Shown here: one piece after another, positions 46,854 to 57,505 of the stretch
Layout: every line of letters starts with the position of its first letter
How positions within the stretch are numbered: the first letter of the stretch is position 1
Assembly (NCBI GenBank): GCA_963727915.1
Contig: CAVSID010000004.1
Location: 124,001-188,000, forward strand
Direction of reading: 5' to 3'
Length of the DNA stretch: 64,000 nucleotides
From: CAWAND01 sp963727915
GTDB taxonomy: Bacteria > Chloroflexota > Anaerolineae > Anaerolineales > E44-bin32
Translations under genes and position numbers: made by a program
The notes under the pieces: generated by a model
Told to the model about the DNA's origin: nothing
What the model saw: only the letters and a program-made list of their open reading frames with translations
Database searches by the model: none

Positions 46854-47495
46854 ATGACCAATTCTGACCCTATGTCGGTCATCCCGATGGTGATTGAAAA
46901 TACCGGACGCGGCGAACGCGCTTACGACATCTATTCCCTTCTCCTCCGCAACCGGATTGTCTTCCTGGGCACGCCCATCAACGACCAGGTATCCAATCTG
47001 GTCGTAGCCCAGCTGCTCTATCTTGACCAGGAAAGCCCCGAAGAGCAGATCAATATGTACATCAACTGCCCGGGCGGCCAGATCTATGCCGGCCTGGCGA
47101 TCTACGACACGATGCAGCAGGTCAGTGCGCCGGTCTCCACCGTGGCTGTGGGCATGACGGCGTCCTTCGGTACGATTCTCTTGACGGCCGGCAAGAAAGG
47201 CATGCGCTACGCCCTCCCCAATGCCACGATTCACATTCACCAACCATTGGGAGGCGCGCAGGGCCAGGCCACAGATATCGAAATCCAGGCCAAAGAGATC
47301 CTGCGGCTTCGGGAAAAAATCAATGCTATACTGGTTCAACATACGGGCCAGACCCATGAGGTCATCGAGCGCGACACCGAACGTGACTTCTATATGGACG
47401 GCAAAGGCGCCGTGACTTACGGGATCGTGGACCATGTCTTGCAACCCGCCAACAAGGAAGCCGAGAAGGGCAAGAAGGAGAAAGCGAGCACCTAG
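46854..47495 (+). CDS. clpP: ATP-dependent Clp protease proteolytic subunit
   Basis: 213-residue serine peptidase. The Ser is in VGMTASFGTILLTAG, the His in ATIHIHQPLGG, the Asp in ERDTERDFYMD. The pentapeptide around Ser (M-T-A-S-F) differs slightly from the common A-A-S-M. A Lys/Glu tail ends the protein. Intact, with clpX 3 nt downstream. Confidence 0.93.
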   Translation: MTNSDPMSVIPMVIENTGRGERAYDIYSLLLRNRIVFLGTPINDQVSNLVVAQLLYLDQESPEEQINMYINCPGGQIYAGLAIYDTMQQVSAPVSTVAVGMTASFGTILLTAGKKGMRYALPNATIHIHQPLGGAQGQATDIEIQAKEILRLREKINAILVQHTGQTHEVIERDTERDFYMDGKGAVTYGIVDHVLQPANKEAEKGKKEKAST

Positions 47496-47498
47496 CCA

Positions 47499-48807
47499 GT
47501 GACCATTGACGAGCAGACGCCCGAGGAAATCAGGCGTTGCTCCTTCTGCAACCGCCAGGAAGCGGAAGTCCAAAGGCTCATTTCTGGGCCAGACGACGTC
47601 CATATCTGCAATGAGTGTGTTGAGCTTTGCCGTGATATCCTGATCGGCGAAGACGAAAGGGCGGCCCGCGCCGGTTTGACGGCTACTGGCCGCCCTTCGC
47701 TTTCACCCAAGCAAATCTACGGGAAACTCGAAGAGTATGTCGTCGGCCAGGAGCACGCCAAGCGGGTGCTGTCGGTGGCCGTATACAACCACTACAAGCG
47801 CATCGCCAGCCGCGGTGATCGACGTGTAGAGCTTGAGAAGAGCAACATCCTCCTAATTGGTCCCACCGGTTGCGGAAAGACGCTGCTGGCACAGACTCTC
47901 GCCCGAACCTTGGACGTCCCGTTCTGTATCGCCGACGCCACAGCCCTAACCGAAGCAGGCTACGTGGGGGAGGACGTCGAGAACATTCTTGCTCCGCCTG
48001 CTCCAAGCTGCCGATTTCAACCTGCAGCGAGCGGAGAAGGGCATCGTCTACATCGACGAACTTGACAAGACCGCCCGCAAGACAGGTGACAATCCCAGCA
48101 TCACACGCGATGTCTCAGGCGAAGGTGTCCAGCAGGCGCTGCTCAAGATCATCGAAGGGGCCACAGTCAATGTGCCCCCGCAGGGAGGCCGCAAGCACCC
48201 TCAGCAGGAATTCATCCAACTCGACACGCGGGACGTGTTGTTCATCTGCGGTGGGACGTACGATGGGCTCTCAGAGATCATTGCCCAGCGCGTCGGCAGA
48301 AGGGGCCGACTTGGCTTCCCGGGAGCGCGCCCGGCGATCGGCTCGAACGAGAACGAGGAGACCGCCTTGCTCCGGCTGATGATCCCGGATGACCTGATGC
48401 GGTTCGGCATGATCCCCGAGTTGGTGGGGCGTATGCCGGTGGCCGCCGTCGTCGACCCACTGGGAGTAGAAGACCTTCGGGCGATTTTGACCGTGCCGAG
48501 AAACGCGCTCGTTCGGCAATATCAGCGACTGTTCGAAATCGACGATGTTGAGCTGGACTTCACCCCGGAAGCGTTGGATGCAGCAGCCCGATTGGCCATC
48601 AAACGCGAGACCGGGGCGCGGGGCCTGAGGGCAATTATCGAAGATGCCCTTCTCGACATCATGTACGAGATCCCCTCTCATCCGGAGATCGCCCGGGTGA
48701 CGCTCGACGCCGAATCCATTACCAGCAAGGCTCCGCCTCGCATCACGAACCGAGATGGGCAGGACCTGGCACTCGACCAGGATCAACCTCTGCCAGACGC
48801 AGCCTGA
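47499..48807 (+). CDS. clpX: ClpX unfoldase (one frameshift)
   Basis: About 435 residues. N-terminal zinc-binding domain with two C-x2-C pairs (RRCSFCN, HICNEC); Walker A IGPTGCGKTLLAQTLA; GYVGEDVENIL; Walker B GIVYIDELDK; RDVSGEGVQQALLKIIEG; sensor-2 GARGLRAIIED. One extra C near 47987 breaks the frame after ENI. GTG start. It feeds substrates to ClpP. Confidence 0.93.
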
Positions 48808-48834
48808 CCTTCGCTCAACGCAGGAGACAACCTG

Positions 48835-49707
48835 TTGATCACGCCTTCGACCTTCTCGATTGTCGCCTGCGACACGCTGTCGCCGACCTGGGGTATCGCC
48901 GTTGCATCGAAGTTTCCCGCCGTCGGTGCGGTTGTGCCCTGGGCGGAAGCGGGCGCCGGAGCCGTCGCAACCCAGTCACACGCCAATACGACCTTTGGGC
49001 CGGAGGGCTTGGCCCTGATGCGCAGTGGGATGTCGTCGGATGACGCCATCAAGCTCCTCATCGACCGGGACGCTGACGGGGCTTTGAGGCAAGTCGGCAT
49101 GGTCGATGCGCAGGGGCATCCGGCCACATTTACAGGCGACGACTGTTTCGAGTGGGCCGGGGGAGCTACGGGTGACCACTTCGCCGTCCAGGGAAACATG
49201 CTGGTGGGTCCCCAGGTCATCGAAGCCATGGCCGATGCCTTCAGCACCGCCTCGGGCGATCTTCCCAACCGGCTTCTGGCAGCGCTTCAAGCCGGCGATC
49301 AGGCAGGTGGCGATCGCCGCGGACGTCAGAGTGCCGCTATCCTGGTCGTCAAAGACGGGGCAGGCTACGCCGGTTTCAACGATCGCTGGCTCGACTACCG
49401 GGTCGACGACGCCGATGATCCCCTGCCCAAGCTCAGCGACCTGATCACTATCCACAGCCTGTATTTCGGCGAGAGCCCGCCGGAGGACAAACTCAAGATC
49501 GAAGGTGACGTACTAGCAAGTCTGAAAATGCTGATGAATGCCCAGGGTGTCTACGATGGGAGTTTGGATGACACTTGGGATGATCCGTTCTGCCAATCTC
49601 TCCGATGGTTCATCGGCAAAGAGAATTTCGAAGATCGCACCGACCTCGACGCACGCCTTATCGACCGGCCAGTCTTCGAGTATCTGCAGAGGAAGTTCGG
49701 AAAGTGA
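48835..49707 (+). CDS. DUF1028 Ntn-hydrolase-like protein
   Basis: 290 residues. The N-terminus TFSIVACDTLSPTWGIAVAS and the FPAVGAVVPWAEAGAGAVAT stretch are typical of DUF1028, a family with an Ntn-hydrolase-like fold whose activity is unknown. Thr/Ser near the start could act as nucleophile after processing. The C-terminal 80 residues form a separate helical part seen in the longer members. TTG start behind AGGAGA, 27 nt after clpX. Intact. Confidence 0.8.
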   Translation: MITPSTFSIVACDTLSPTWGIAVASKFPAVGAVVPWAEAGAGAVATQSHANTTFGPEGLALMRSGMSSDDAIKLLIDRDADGALRQVGMVDAQGHPATFTGDDCFEWAGGATGDHFAVQGNMLVGPQVIEAMADAFSTASGDLPNRLLAALQAGDQAGGDRRGRQSAAILVVKDGAGYAGFNDRWLDYRVDDADDPLPKLSDLITIHSLYFGESPPEDKLKIEGDVLASLKMLMNAQGVYDGSLDDTWDDPFCQSLRWFIGKENFEDRTDLDARLIDRPVFEYLQRKFGK

Positions 49708-49777
49708 ACCGGCCCACAACTGTGACCGAGATGCCCATGAGTTCTGCCCAAATCGCCGGCCTTACGGGGCTTGCCTG

Positions 49778-50585
49778 ATGCCTTCCCTGGCGCAGATTGA
49801 CTCACTCATCGTGGATCTGGACGGAGTCCTTTGGCGTGGCGACGAGATGCTTCCCGGGGTGAAAGGGTTCTTTGACTATATCCACCAGGCCGGCACCAAG
49901 GTGCTGCTTGCCAGCAACAATTCGACCGCCCGACCCGAGGCGGTTTGCCGCCGACTGGAGCAGGTAGGGGTACAGCTCCCGGTCAGCGCCGTTCTTACGT
50001 CCGCACAGACCACAGCCGACTACCTGTCAAGGACCCTGCCGGCCAAGGCAGAGATTCTGATGATCGGTGAAGATGGTCTGGAATACGCCCTCACCCAAGC
50101 GGGTTTTAGCCTGGTCGGCAGCGCCAGGACGGCCCAGGCGGTGGTGGTGGGGATGGATCGGGGTGTGACCTACGAGAAACTGGCCGAAGCCACCCTGGCC
50201 ATCCGCAACGGCGCCGCTTTCGTCGGTACCAACCCGGATCGGACATTCCCGACGCCCCGCGGCCTCGTGCCTGGCAACGGGTCGCTGCTGGCTGCCCTTC
50301 AGGCAGCGACAGACCGGGACCCGACCATCGTCGGAAAGCCCGAGAAGGTATATTTCGAGCTCGCTCTCGAAAGACTGGGGGCGAGGGCGAAGACCGCGTT
50401 GATGGTGGGTGACCGCCTGGACACGGACATCCAAGGTGGCCAGGCTGCGAGCCTGAACACTTGCCTGGTGCTGACCGGGGTGACAGATCAAGAGCGCGCT
50501 TGCACGCAGCCAGATCAGGCCCACATGGGTCTTTTCCGACCTAGTCGAGCTCACGGCTGCCCTGGACGAGGCGATCAATGACTGA
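49778..50585 (+). CDS. HAD-IIA sugar-phosphatase-like protein (one frameshift)
   Basis: About 268 residues, NagD/AraL-like. Motif I VDLDGVLWRGD, motif II LLASNNSTARPE, motif III GKPEKVYFELALERLG, motif IV MVGDRLDTDIQGG, with the C2 cap between. It is expected to dephosphorylate small metabolites such as sugar or glycerol phosphates. An extra G near 50498 breaks the last 25 residues; the restored end is VFSDLVELTAALDEAIND, overlapping rlmN by 8 nt. Confidence 0.85.
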
Positions 50586-51645
50586 CCGTCGTCTGGTATT
50601 CGAACTTAACCGTGACGATTGGTCCAATGTGGTCTCGTCGATTGGGGTGAACCAAGCTACCGTGCCGACCAGATTTGGACCGGCATCTACCGAAATCTGG
50701 CAACGGATACATCCCAAATCACCACGCTGCCTGCCTCGCTTCGGGACCGGCTGGCAGCCGAGTTCGATTTCAACAGCCTCCGCCCGGTCACGCTGCGCAA
50801 TTCGTCGGATGGCGAGACCGAGAAGATCTTGCTCAAGTCGGCCGACGGCCAGGCCGTGGAGGCGGTGCTGATGCGCTACCAAAGCCGACGTACGGCTTGC
50901 ATCTCAACGCAAGCCGGGTGCGCCATGGGCTGCGTCTTCTGCGCCACTGGGCAGATGGGTTTCCAGCGCAATCTGACTGCAGGGGAAATCATCGAACAGG
51001 TATTGGCCTTCGCCCGGCAACTTCGAAAGGCGAACGATCGCCTGACGAACGTAGTGGTCATGGGGATGGGCGAACCGTTGCACAACTACGATGCTACGCT
51101 GGCCGCCCTGGACCGCCTCAATGACGCCGAGGGATTCAGCTTCGGGGCGCGACGGTTCACAGTCTCCACCGTGGGCCTTGTCCCCAAGATTCAGCAGTTC
51201 ACATCCGAACGGCGGCCGTACAACCTGGCCGTCTCCCTGCATGCAGCCACCGACAGTCTCCGCTCAGAACTGCTCCCAATCGCTCGTCGTTATCCATTGA
51301 GGCTCCTCATGAATGCCTGCAGGGAATACACCCGGGCATCGGGCCGGCGGATTACATTTGAATGGGCGTTGATCGAGGGCGTCAACGACACACCCGAGCA
51401 GGCCGAAGCCCTGGCGGGGCTTGTGACCGGCATGCTCTGCCACGTCAACCTGATTCCACTCAACCCGACGCGGGGCTACTGCGGGGGGACCCACGTCGCT
51501 CGATCGGGCTTCCGCCTTCAGAAGTGTCCTCGAAAGCAGGGGGTTGCCGTGCACAATTCGCGTCCGCCGAGGCATCGACATCCAGGCTGGCTGCGGCCAG
51601 CTGGCAACCGAAAAGCAGAACGCCCCTGCGGGGGCGCTCGATTGA
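50578..51645 (+). CDS. rlmN: RlmN, dual-specificity 23S rRNA/tRNA adenine-C2 methyltransferase (two indels)
   Basis: Radical SAM enzyme of about 355 residues. The cluster motif is CAMGCVFCATG (C-x3-C-x2-C) with ISTQAG just before; VVMGMGEPLHNYD and NLAVSLHAATD follow; the C-terminus reads VLESRGLPCTIRVRRGIDIQ with the catalytic Cys region. One base is missing near 50640 and one is extra between 51480 and 51515. The restored stop is TGA 51643-51645, followed by a GC hairpin. Confidence 0.9.
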
Positions 51646-51671
51646 CCTCGATTCGGCGGAGGAAGAACCTG

Positions 51672-53077
51672 TCAGGCGGCAAAACCCGCCGCGGTGCAGG
51701 CTCTCAGCGGCTTCGACACTCAACGGGACAATCACCCGCACACGAGTGCCACGGCCCGGAGTTGAATTCTATCTTCAGGATCCCGTTCACCAATTCCGCA
51801 CGCTCGCGGAGATTGATCATACCCAAACTTCCCCTCTTCTCGTAATCCGCCTCGACGGCGGCCACATCAAAGCCGCGTCCATCGTCGGCCACCTCGACAA
51901 CCATCATGTCCCCATCGCGATTCAGTCGAAGCCAGATATGGTTGGCCCGGGCATGCTTTCGGGCGTTGTTGGCGGCTTCTTCAATGATGAAGAACACGAC
52001 TCCCTGCTTCCCGACCTCGAGATCCTGCACGGCCAATTCCTCGGCTTCCACCACGACCTTCTGGCCATGGTTTTCCATCATCTTGTCCGCCAGGTGATTC
52101 AGGGCCGGGACCAGCCCCTCAGATTCAAGCACCAGAGGTCGCAGGGTAAAGAGCATTTGGCGGATCTCTTTGGTGGTCCGCCTCGCCAGCTCCTCGATCT
52201 TGTACAGCTCGTCTGCAGCCGCCTTGGGATCACGTTCAAGGAGGCGTCGGGCGAAGTTGACGCGCATTCCGATCGCTCCAATCGATTGCGTTGGACCGTC
52301 GTGCAAGTCGCGTGCGAGCTTCTTCTGCGCCTCTTCTTGGATTTCGGAGATGCGCTCCTTCTCTTGCTCGAGCTCGTGGTAAAGGCGCGCATTCTGAAGG
52401 GCGGTCATGGCTTGCTGGGCGGCCAGCTCCATGAGCTCGATTCTGTCGGCGCGATCGAAGAACTTCGGTTTCGGGTGAGCGAACAACAAGACGCCGTAGA
52501 TGTCGAGCCCCACCCCCAACGGGATCACCAGGGCCTGACGCGTGGGCTGCAGGGCGGCGATGAATTGAAGCTCTGCATCGCGCGATGGCTCAGCGCACAA
52601 GCGGGCCTCGCACGCGGTTAGGGCTTCACCCAGAACGCCGCTGCGTCCTGGAAGCGTGACGCGGTTGTCAGCCTGCGACAAGCCCCTGGCGGCCGCGACA
52701 TAGAGTTTGTCTTCGTTGAAAAGGAAGAGCGCCCCAACAATGCGTTGGCCACCATTGCCGGGATCCGAGAGCGCTGCTGTCCCCAGATCAATCACCATGT
52801 CCAGCACGCGCTCGTAGTTGAGAGTTGCCGTCATGGCGGCCGTCTTGCGCAGCACAAGGCGCAGCCGGGCCACCTCTTCTTGCAGGAGCGCCGTTCTTTC
52901 TGCGTCGGTCTTCCCGGCCGCCTCCCATGCCTTGGAGTCATCATGAGACGCGTCAAGCAATGACCGGAACCAGCCCGCCATGGCCACGGCACCCAGTCCC
53001 AGCCCCCCCCACTGGAGGAGGCTGACCATGGGTTGCTGACTTGCGCCGATTGGGGTCAATCCGGAGATAGGAATCAT
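51672..53077 (-). CDS. NarL-type sensor histidine kinase with GAF domain (two frameshifts near the end)
   Basis: About 467 residues. One N-terminal hydrophobic segment, a short coiled coil (LLQEEVARLRLVLRK), a GAF domain (about 85-235), then HisKA_3 with the phospho-His in LARDLHDGPTQSIGAIG and a HATPase domain with EEAANNARKHARA, VADDGRGFD and RGSLGMINLRERA. One extra base near 51745 and probably one near 51695 distort the C-terminus; correcting both gives ...RVIVPLS...AAGFAA and a stop at 51672. The GAF domain suggests a soluble ligand or redox input. No response regulator is adjacent. Confidence 0.82.
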
Positions 53078-53334
53078 CGATGATGTAAGCTTCTTCGGGA
53101 CTGGGTCATTTTAACGGCAATCCTGTCGATTTGGAAATCCACTCCCCAAGATGATCTGCATTCTAGCGCCTGCAGCGCCAACAGGGGAGCTTGCCACACG
53201 AATCGATCGCTTTCACCACTCGGTTTCAGTATGGCAGATCTCACATCGTCGGCACCTTACAGGCCGTTTACAGTCAGCGGTTTCAACGTTGCTGGCGGGA
53301 CAGAATCGGGCCCTTGCATCAGGTCCAGCCAGTC

Positions 53335-53363
53335 TTGTCATACGCATTGGGCGACGGTATGAT
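53335..53363 (+). promoter_or_regulatory. rpe promoter
   Basis: TTGTCA, 17-bp spacer, TATGAT. The ATG at 53371 lies 7 nt after the -10 box, so transcription likely starts at the start codon. I see nothing else in the 257 nt between the kinase start and this site. Confidence 0.55.
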
Positions 53364-53370
53364 TGAGCCA

Positions 53371-54060
53371 ATGACCCCACCTGCCGTTATTTCGGCATCT
53401 ATCCTGGCGGCGGATTTTACCAATCTGGGGGACGCGATCCATCAAGTCGAGGCCGCCGGCGCGGATTGGATCCATATCGATGTCATGGATGGCCACTTCG
53501 TCCCTAATCTGACAATGGGGCCGGCCATCGTGCGGGCCTGCCGCCGCGCCACAGACCTCCCTTTGGACGTCCACTTGATGATCGAGCGACCTGAGCGGCT
53601 GGTCCCAGATTTTGTGGAGGCGGGTGCCGATTCGCTTACGGTTCACGTCGAAGCCGGTCCAAATCTCCACCGGACGGTACTGCACATCCAGGAGTCTGGC
53701 TGCCGGGCGGGGGTCGCTATCAATCCCGGAACGCCGGCGGGAGCCCTCCGCGCCATTATCTCCCTGGCAGACTTGGTGCTGGTGATGACCGTTGATCCCG
53801 GCTATGCCGGCCAGTCTTTCATTGAGTCCAGCCCTGACAAGATCGAATCGGTCCGCCGATTGCGGGACGAGGTCGGGAGCCGCGCTCTTATCCAGGTGGA
53901 TGGGGGACTAGACATGACAACGGCCCCGATGGCGGTCCGCGCCGGGGCACAGGTGTTTGTCGCCGCTAGTGCCATCTTCAAACATCCCGACGGAATCAAG
54001 GCAGGTGTCGAGACTCTGCGCAGCGCCCTTCAAACTGCCCCGACCCAGGACCATGCTTAA
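53371..54060 (+). CDS. rpe: Ribulose-phosphate 3-epimerase
   Basis: About 229 residues, TIM barrel. SASILAADFTNLGDAI, IHIDVMDGHFVPNLTMGP (metal His/Asp), LDVHLMIERPE, MTVDPGYAGQSFI and LIQVDGGL are the family motifs. It interconverts ribulose-5-phosphate and xylulose-5-phosphate. The start is chosen from the promoter spacing; ATG 53359 is four codons upstream. Intact. Confidence 0.93.
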   Translation: MTPPAVISASILAADFTNLGDAIHQVEAAGADWIHIDVMDGHFVPNLTMGPAIVRACRRATDLPLDVHLMIERPERLVPDFVEAGADSLTVHVEAGPNLHRTVLHIQESGCRAGVAINPGTPAGALRAIISLADLVLVMTVDPGYAGQSFIESSPDKIESVRRLRDEVGSRALIQVDGGLDMTTAPMAVRAGAQVFVAASAIFKHPDGIKAGVETLRSALQTAPTQDHA

Positions 54061-54065
54061 GGAAA

Positions 54066-54091
54066 CCGGCCGCCGATTGCTCGGCGGCCGG
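54066..54091. terminator. Hairpin between rpe and rpmB
   Basis: 11-bp stem (CCGGCCGCCGA / TCGGCGGCCGG), 4-nt loop, between convergent genes. U tract absent. Confidence 0.5.
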
Positions 54092-54127
54092 AGGCAACTC
54101 CTCAGGAGAGGATCAGGTGTGAAGACG

Positions 54128-54307
54128 TCAGACTTTGGCCGTGCGCTTCAGGCACTTGCTGCACAGGATCTTCTGGACCTGGCGTCCGTTCTCCATGATC
54201 TTCACCTTGTGCAGATTCGGCCGAAAAGCACGACGAGTTGCCTTCATAGAGAAACTGCGATTGTGCCCGAAGGTGGTCGTCTTGCCACAATGTTCACACT
54301 TTGCCAT
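54128..54307 (-). CDS. rpmB: Ribosomal protein bL28
   Basis: 59 residues, zinc-binding form with MAKCEHCGK and ILCSKCLK cysteine pairs and the core TFGHNRSFSMKATRRAF. AGGAAAG ribosome site before ATG 54307. Divergent from asp23, as in Firmicutes. Confidence 0.93.
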   Translation of the reverse strand: MAKCEHCGKTTTFGHNRSFSMKATRRAFRPNLHKVKIMENGRQVQKILCSKCLKRTAKV

Positions 54308-54414
54308 CGACGGACTTTCCTTTCCTCGATTGCGTATTCTTTCGCAAGCGGCGCTAATCTTACCACACAACATCCTCCCAGTTCCTACAGAATGCATGTT
54401 GGAGCGCTCAAACC

Positions 54415-54774
54415 ATGACCGCTGGCGAAGCAACCATATTTGGCACGATCAGCATTTCACCCAGGGCGATTGCCACCATCGCTTGCCAGGCGGCGACTCA
54501 GTCCTACGGTGTCGTCGGCATGGCAGCCAGGAATTTGATGAACGGCCTGGTCAACGTCCTGGCTGCCGATCCCACCCACGGCGTGGTGGTGCGGGCCGAG
54601 GGCGATCGGATCGAGATTGACCTGTATATCGTCGTTGAGTATGGCACCCGTATCGCTACCGTCGCTCACAGCGTAGCAAATGCCGTCAAGTATCAGGTAG
54701 AGAAGGCGATTGGCATGCCGGTCGACTCGGTTGACGTACATGTGCAAGATCTGCGCGTAAGTGACACCGACTAA
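54415..54774 (+). CDS. Asp23/Gls24-family protein (YloU-like)
   Basis: 119 residues: GTISISPRAIATIACQAATQ, then IDLYIVVEYGTRIATVAHSV and VKYQVEKAIGMPVDSVDVHV. The family is envelope- or fatty-acid-kinase-associated and sits next to fakA in many Firmicutes, as here (9-nt gap). Intact. Confidence 0.85.
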   Translation: MTAGEATIFGTISISPRAIATIACQAATQSYGVVGMAARNLMNGLVNVLAADPTHGVVVRAEGDRIEIDLYIVVEYGTRIATVAHSVANAVKYQVEKAIGMPVDSVDVHVQDLRVSDTD

Positions 54775-54783
54775 GTTGACAGG

Positions 54784-56476
54784 ATGACCTCATTGACCGA
54801 AGTTACCCCTCGACTGCATCAGCGCCTTTCGGCGCGGTACGCCTGTGTAGACGGGCACGCGCTGCGACAAGGCGTCGAAGCGGCCTATACTTGGCTGAGG
54901 ACCAATCATCAGATCGTCAACAATCTGAACGTCTTCCCGGTCCCAGACGGCGATACCGGGACGAATATGATGCTCACCATGCAGGCCGCCTGGGAGGAAA
55001 TCGCCGCCCAAGAAGACAATTCACTGAGCACGATCGCCAAGGCCGTCGCTCATGGCGCGCTGATGGGCGCCAGAGGCAACTCAGGCGTGATCCTGTCGCA
55101 GCTCTGGCGGGGATTTGCGCGGGCCATTGACGACCATGACGAAATCGATGTCGCCGGAGTTGTCGAGGCCTTGGCGGAAGCCCGCGACACAGCCTACAAG
55201 GGTGTTGTCCGTCCCGTCGAGGGAACCATCCTCACCGTTTCTAAGGACATGGCCGAGGCCGCCAAACAAGCCTTCGATTCGGGCGTCACCTCAACCCTCG
55301 GGCTCCTGGAAAGGGTCGTCGATGCTGCCGACGCCTCGGTCGCCCGCACGCCCGACCTCCTCCCCATATTGAAACAAGCGGGCGTGGTTGACTTGGGCGG
55401 CATGGGACTCTTCTTCATTCTCGAGGGCATGCTCCGCTCAGCCTATGGCATGCCTCTGGACCAGACCGAGCTGGCCACCCACCCCCTTCCCATCCTCGAC
55501 TTCGAGACTGCTCAAGAATCCGTCGAGCCTGGCCAGGACTGGGAAGTTATCGTCGATTTTCGCCCCGATGATGTATTGGATGTGACCGACTTCTATCGCC
55601 GCCTTGAGGCGATGGGGACTTCGATCCAGGTTGGCGAGTGGGATGGACTCTATCGCATGCACATCCATGTCCCCGACAACACGCAGTACGTTCCTATAGA
55701 TTACGTTCGTGAACTGGGCACCATCACCAAAGTCGCCATCGAGAACTTGATGGACCAGGTCGAGCCGGCGCCAGCATCGGGCGATGGGATCGAGCTCCAC
55801 ACCGAGAACGCCGCGCCTGGGAGCACGGCGGTCGTGGCGGTGGCCCCTGGCCCCGGGATCGCCCGGGTGTTTGCCAGCCTGGGCGCAGCGGCCGTGATCG
55901 AAGGCGGACAGACGATGAATCCGAGCACCAAGCAGATATTGTCGGCCATCGACCGCTTGGCCAGCGACGACATCCTGATCCTGCCCAACAACAAGAACAT
56001 TTTCATGGCGGCCAACCAGGCCGCCGACCTAACTGTCAAACAGGTGAAGGTTCTCCCGACTCGTTCCGTTCCTCAAGGAGTCTCAGCCATGCTCCGGCTG
56101 GATCGCGACGCCGACCTTGAGGCCAACTTCAGCATAATGACCGATGCGCTGGGTGACAGCAGAACGGGCGAGATCACCGTTGCCACTCGAAGCGTCGAGA
56201 TCGACGGCGTGAATGCGGAAGAGGGCCAGGTGATCGGCCTGCTCGAAGGCGAGTTGGTGGTTTGCGGGGACGAGCTCGGACCCGATGCTCCTGGCGCTGC
56301 TCGAGACAGCTGGGATGCAACAGGCGGAATTGATCACTCTTTACTATGGCAAGGACCTCTCAGCGCAAGAAGCCAATACCCTGGCAGATACCGTGCGTAA
56401 GCGCTGGCCCGAAACTGAAGTCGAACTCGTGGATGGGGGCCAGCCTCACTACTGGTTCATCCTCTCGCTCGAATGA
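54784..56476 (+). CDS. fakA: FakA-like DAK2-domain kinase (one frameshift)
   Basis: About 563 residues. The DAK2/DhaL domain holds NNLNVFPVPDGDTGTNM (Mg2+/ATP aspartates) and HGALMGARGNSGVILSQLWR; the C-terminal part has GGQTMNPSTKQILSAIDRL and LILPNNKNIFMAANQAADL, the hallmark of FakA (YloV). It phosphorylates fatty acids presented by a DegV-type FakB, and a degV gene overlaps it by 4 nt. An extra G near 56276 breaks the last 65 residues. Confidence 0.87.
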
Positions 56477-57339
56477 GAAACTCACGGGTCCGCATTGTCA
56501 CCGACTCCTCTGCCCGATTTCCCAATCCCAAGCTCTGGGAACACCCGTTGCTCACCCCGGTCGAGTTTACAATCCGGCAATCCCAGCATAGGATGGCCGA
56601 GATTCCTGGCGCCAGCATGGAGCAGTATCGGGACCTGTTTCTTCCTGGCGGCGAGCCGACCGTGGCCGAAGATCCCGGTCTTGCTCAGTATGTGCGAACC
56701 TACCAGGAGCTGCACCAACACACTGACCAGATTATCTCGCTCCACACCGCATCGGCTGCAAGCCAGGCTTACGCCCACGCGCTCACGGCGAGCGAGCAAC
56801 TGCTCGGTCGATGCGAGATCCAGGTTATCGACTCCCAGACCATGTCGTTTGGCCTGGGCCTTCTTGCCCAAGCCGCAATCGAGGCCGCCGAAGACGGTCA
56901 ATCCTTCGACGAGATCGTTCGCATCGTCCGAGGCATGATCCCTCGACTGTATATGATCTTCTTCTTGGAGGATTTGGGACACCTGCAGAGGCATCAGCTT
57001 GTGACCAGATCGCAGGCTATCTTGGGCAACATGCTGGGGGTGATCGCGTTCTTGACCATGGAAGACGGTCGGTTGATCCCCATGGAGAAGGTACGCTCCC
57101 GCCCTCGCGCGCTCGAAAAGCTGATCGAGTTCGTAGCCGAATTCTCTGATCTCGAGCACATCGCAGTTATGCACGGGCTGAGTCAGGATCCAGAAGATCT
57201 CAATTGGCTGGAAGAAAGGCTGAAGTCCATGCACCCTGGCGTGCCGATAAGCCACGCCGACTACGGTCCCTCGATGGGGACGCTTGTGGGCACGGACAGC
57301 CTCGGGGTCATCGTGCTGGAAAAGAACGGCGGCTTCTAG
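56473..57339 (+). CDS. DegV-family fatty-acid-binding protein (FakB-like)
   Basis: 288 residues. VRIVTDSSARFPNP at the N-terminus and IISLHTASAASQAYAHA, QVIDSQTMSFGLGLLAQAA match DegV proteins, which hold a fatty acid for FakA. GTLVGTDSLGVIVLEKN near the end includes the conserved GP/GT loop. Start overlaps fakA as ATGA. Intact. Confidence 0.88.
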   Translation: MRNSRVRIVTDSSARFPNPKLWEHPLLTPVEFTIRQSQHRMAEIPGASMEQYRDLFLPGGEPTVAEDPGLAQYVRTYQELHQHTDQIISLHTASAASQAYAHALTASEQLLGRCEIQVIDSQTMSFGLGLLAQAAIEAAEDGQSFDEIVRIVRGMIPRLYMIFFLEDLGHLQRHQLVTRSQAILGNMLGVIAFLTMEDGRLIPMEKVRSRPRALEKLIEFVAEFSDLEHIAVMHGLSQDPEDLNWLEERLKSMHPGVPISHADYGPSMGTLVGTDSLGVIVLEKNGGF

Positions 57340-57420
57340 CAGGGTGGCTGTTTGGGCCGAAGGCGTGACCAGATTGATGCCCTTCGCCTTCGTTCAATGC
57401 AGGCGCGCTGAGACACCCGA

Positions 57421-57429
57421 TGGTATTAT
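57421..57429 (+). promoter_or_regulatory. Possible promoter of recG
   Basis: TGGTATTAT, an extended -10, about 77 nt before ATG 57506. Confidence 0.35.
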
Positions 57430-57505
57430 TGGCACCCGCCAGGTGCGCCTGCTGGCACTTGAGCCGTCAGCCGAGCACTGGAACTGATGGAAGCAGTTGC
57501 CCCAT

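Noticed and set aside
51460..51741. Histidine kinase extending across rlmN
   Set aside because: The extension has no domain sense; a second one-base correction gives a stop at 51672, just outside rlmN.
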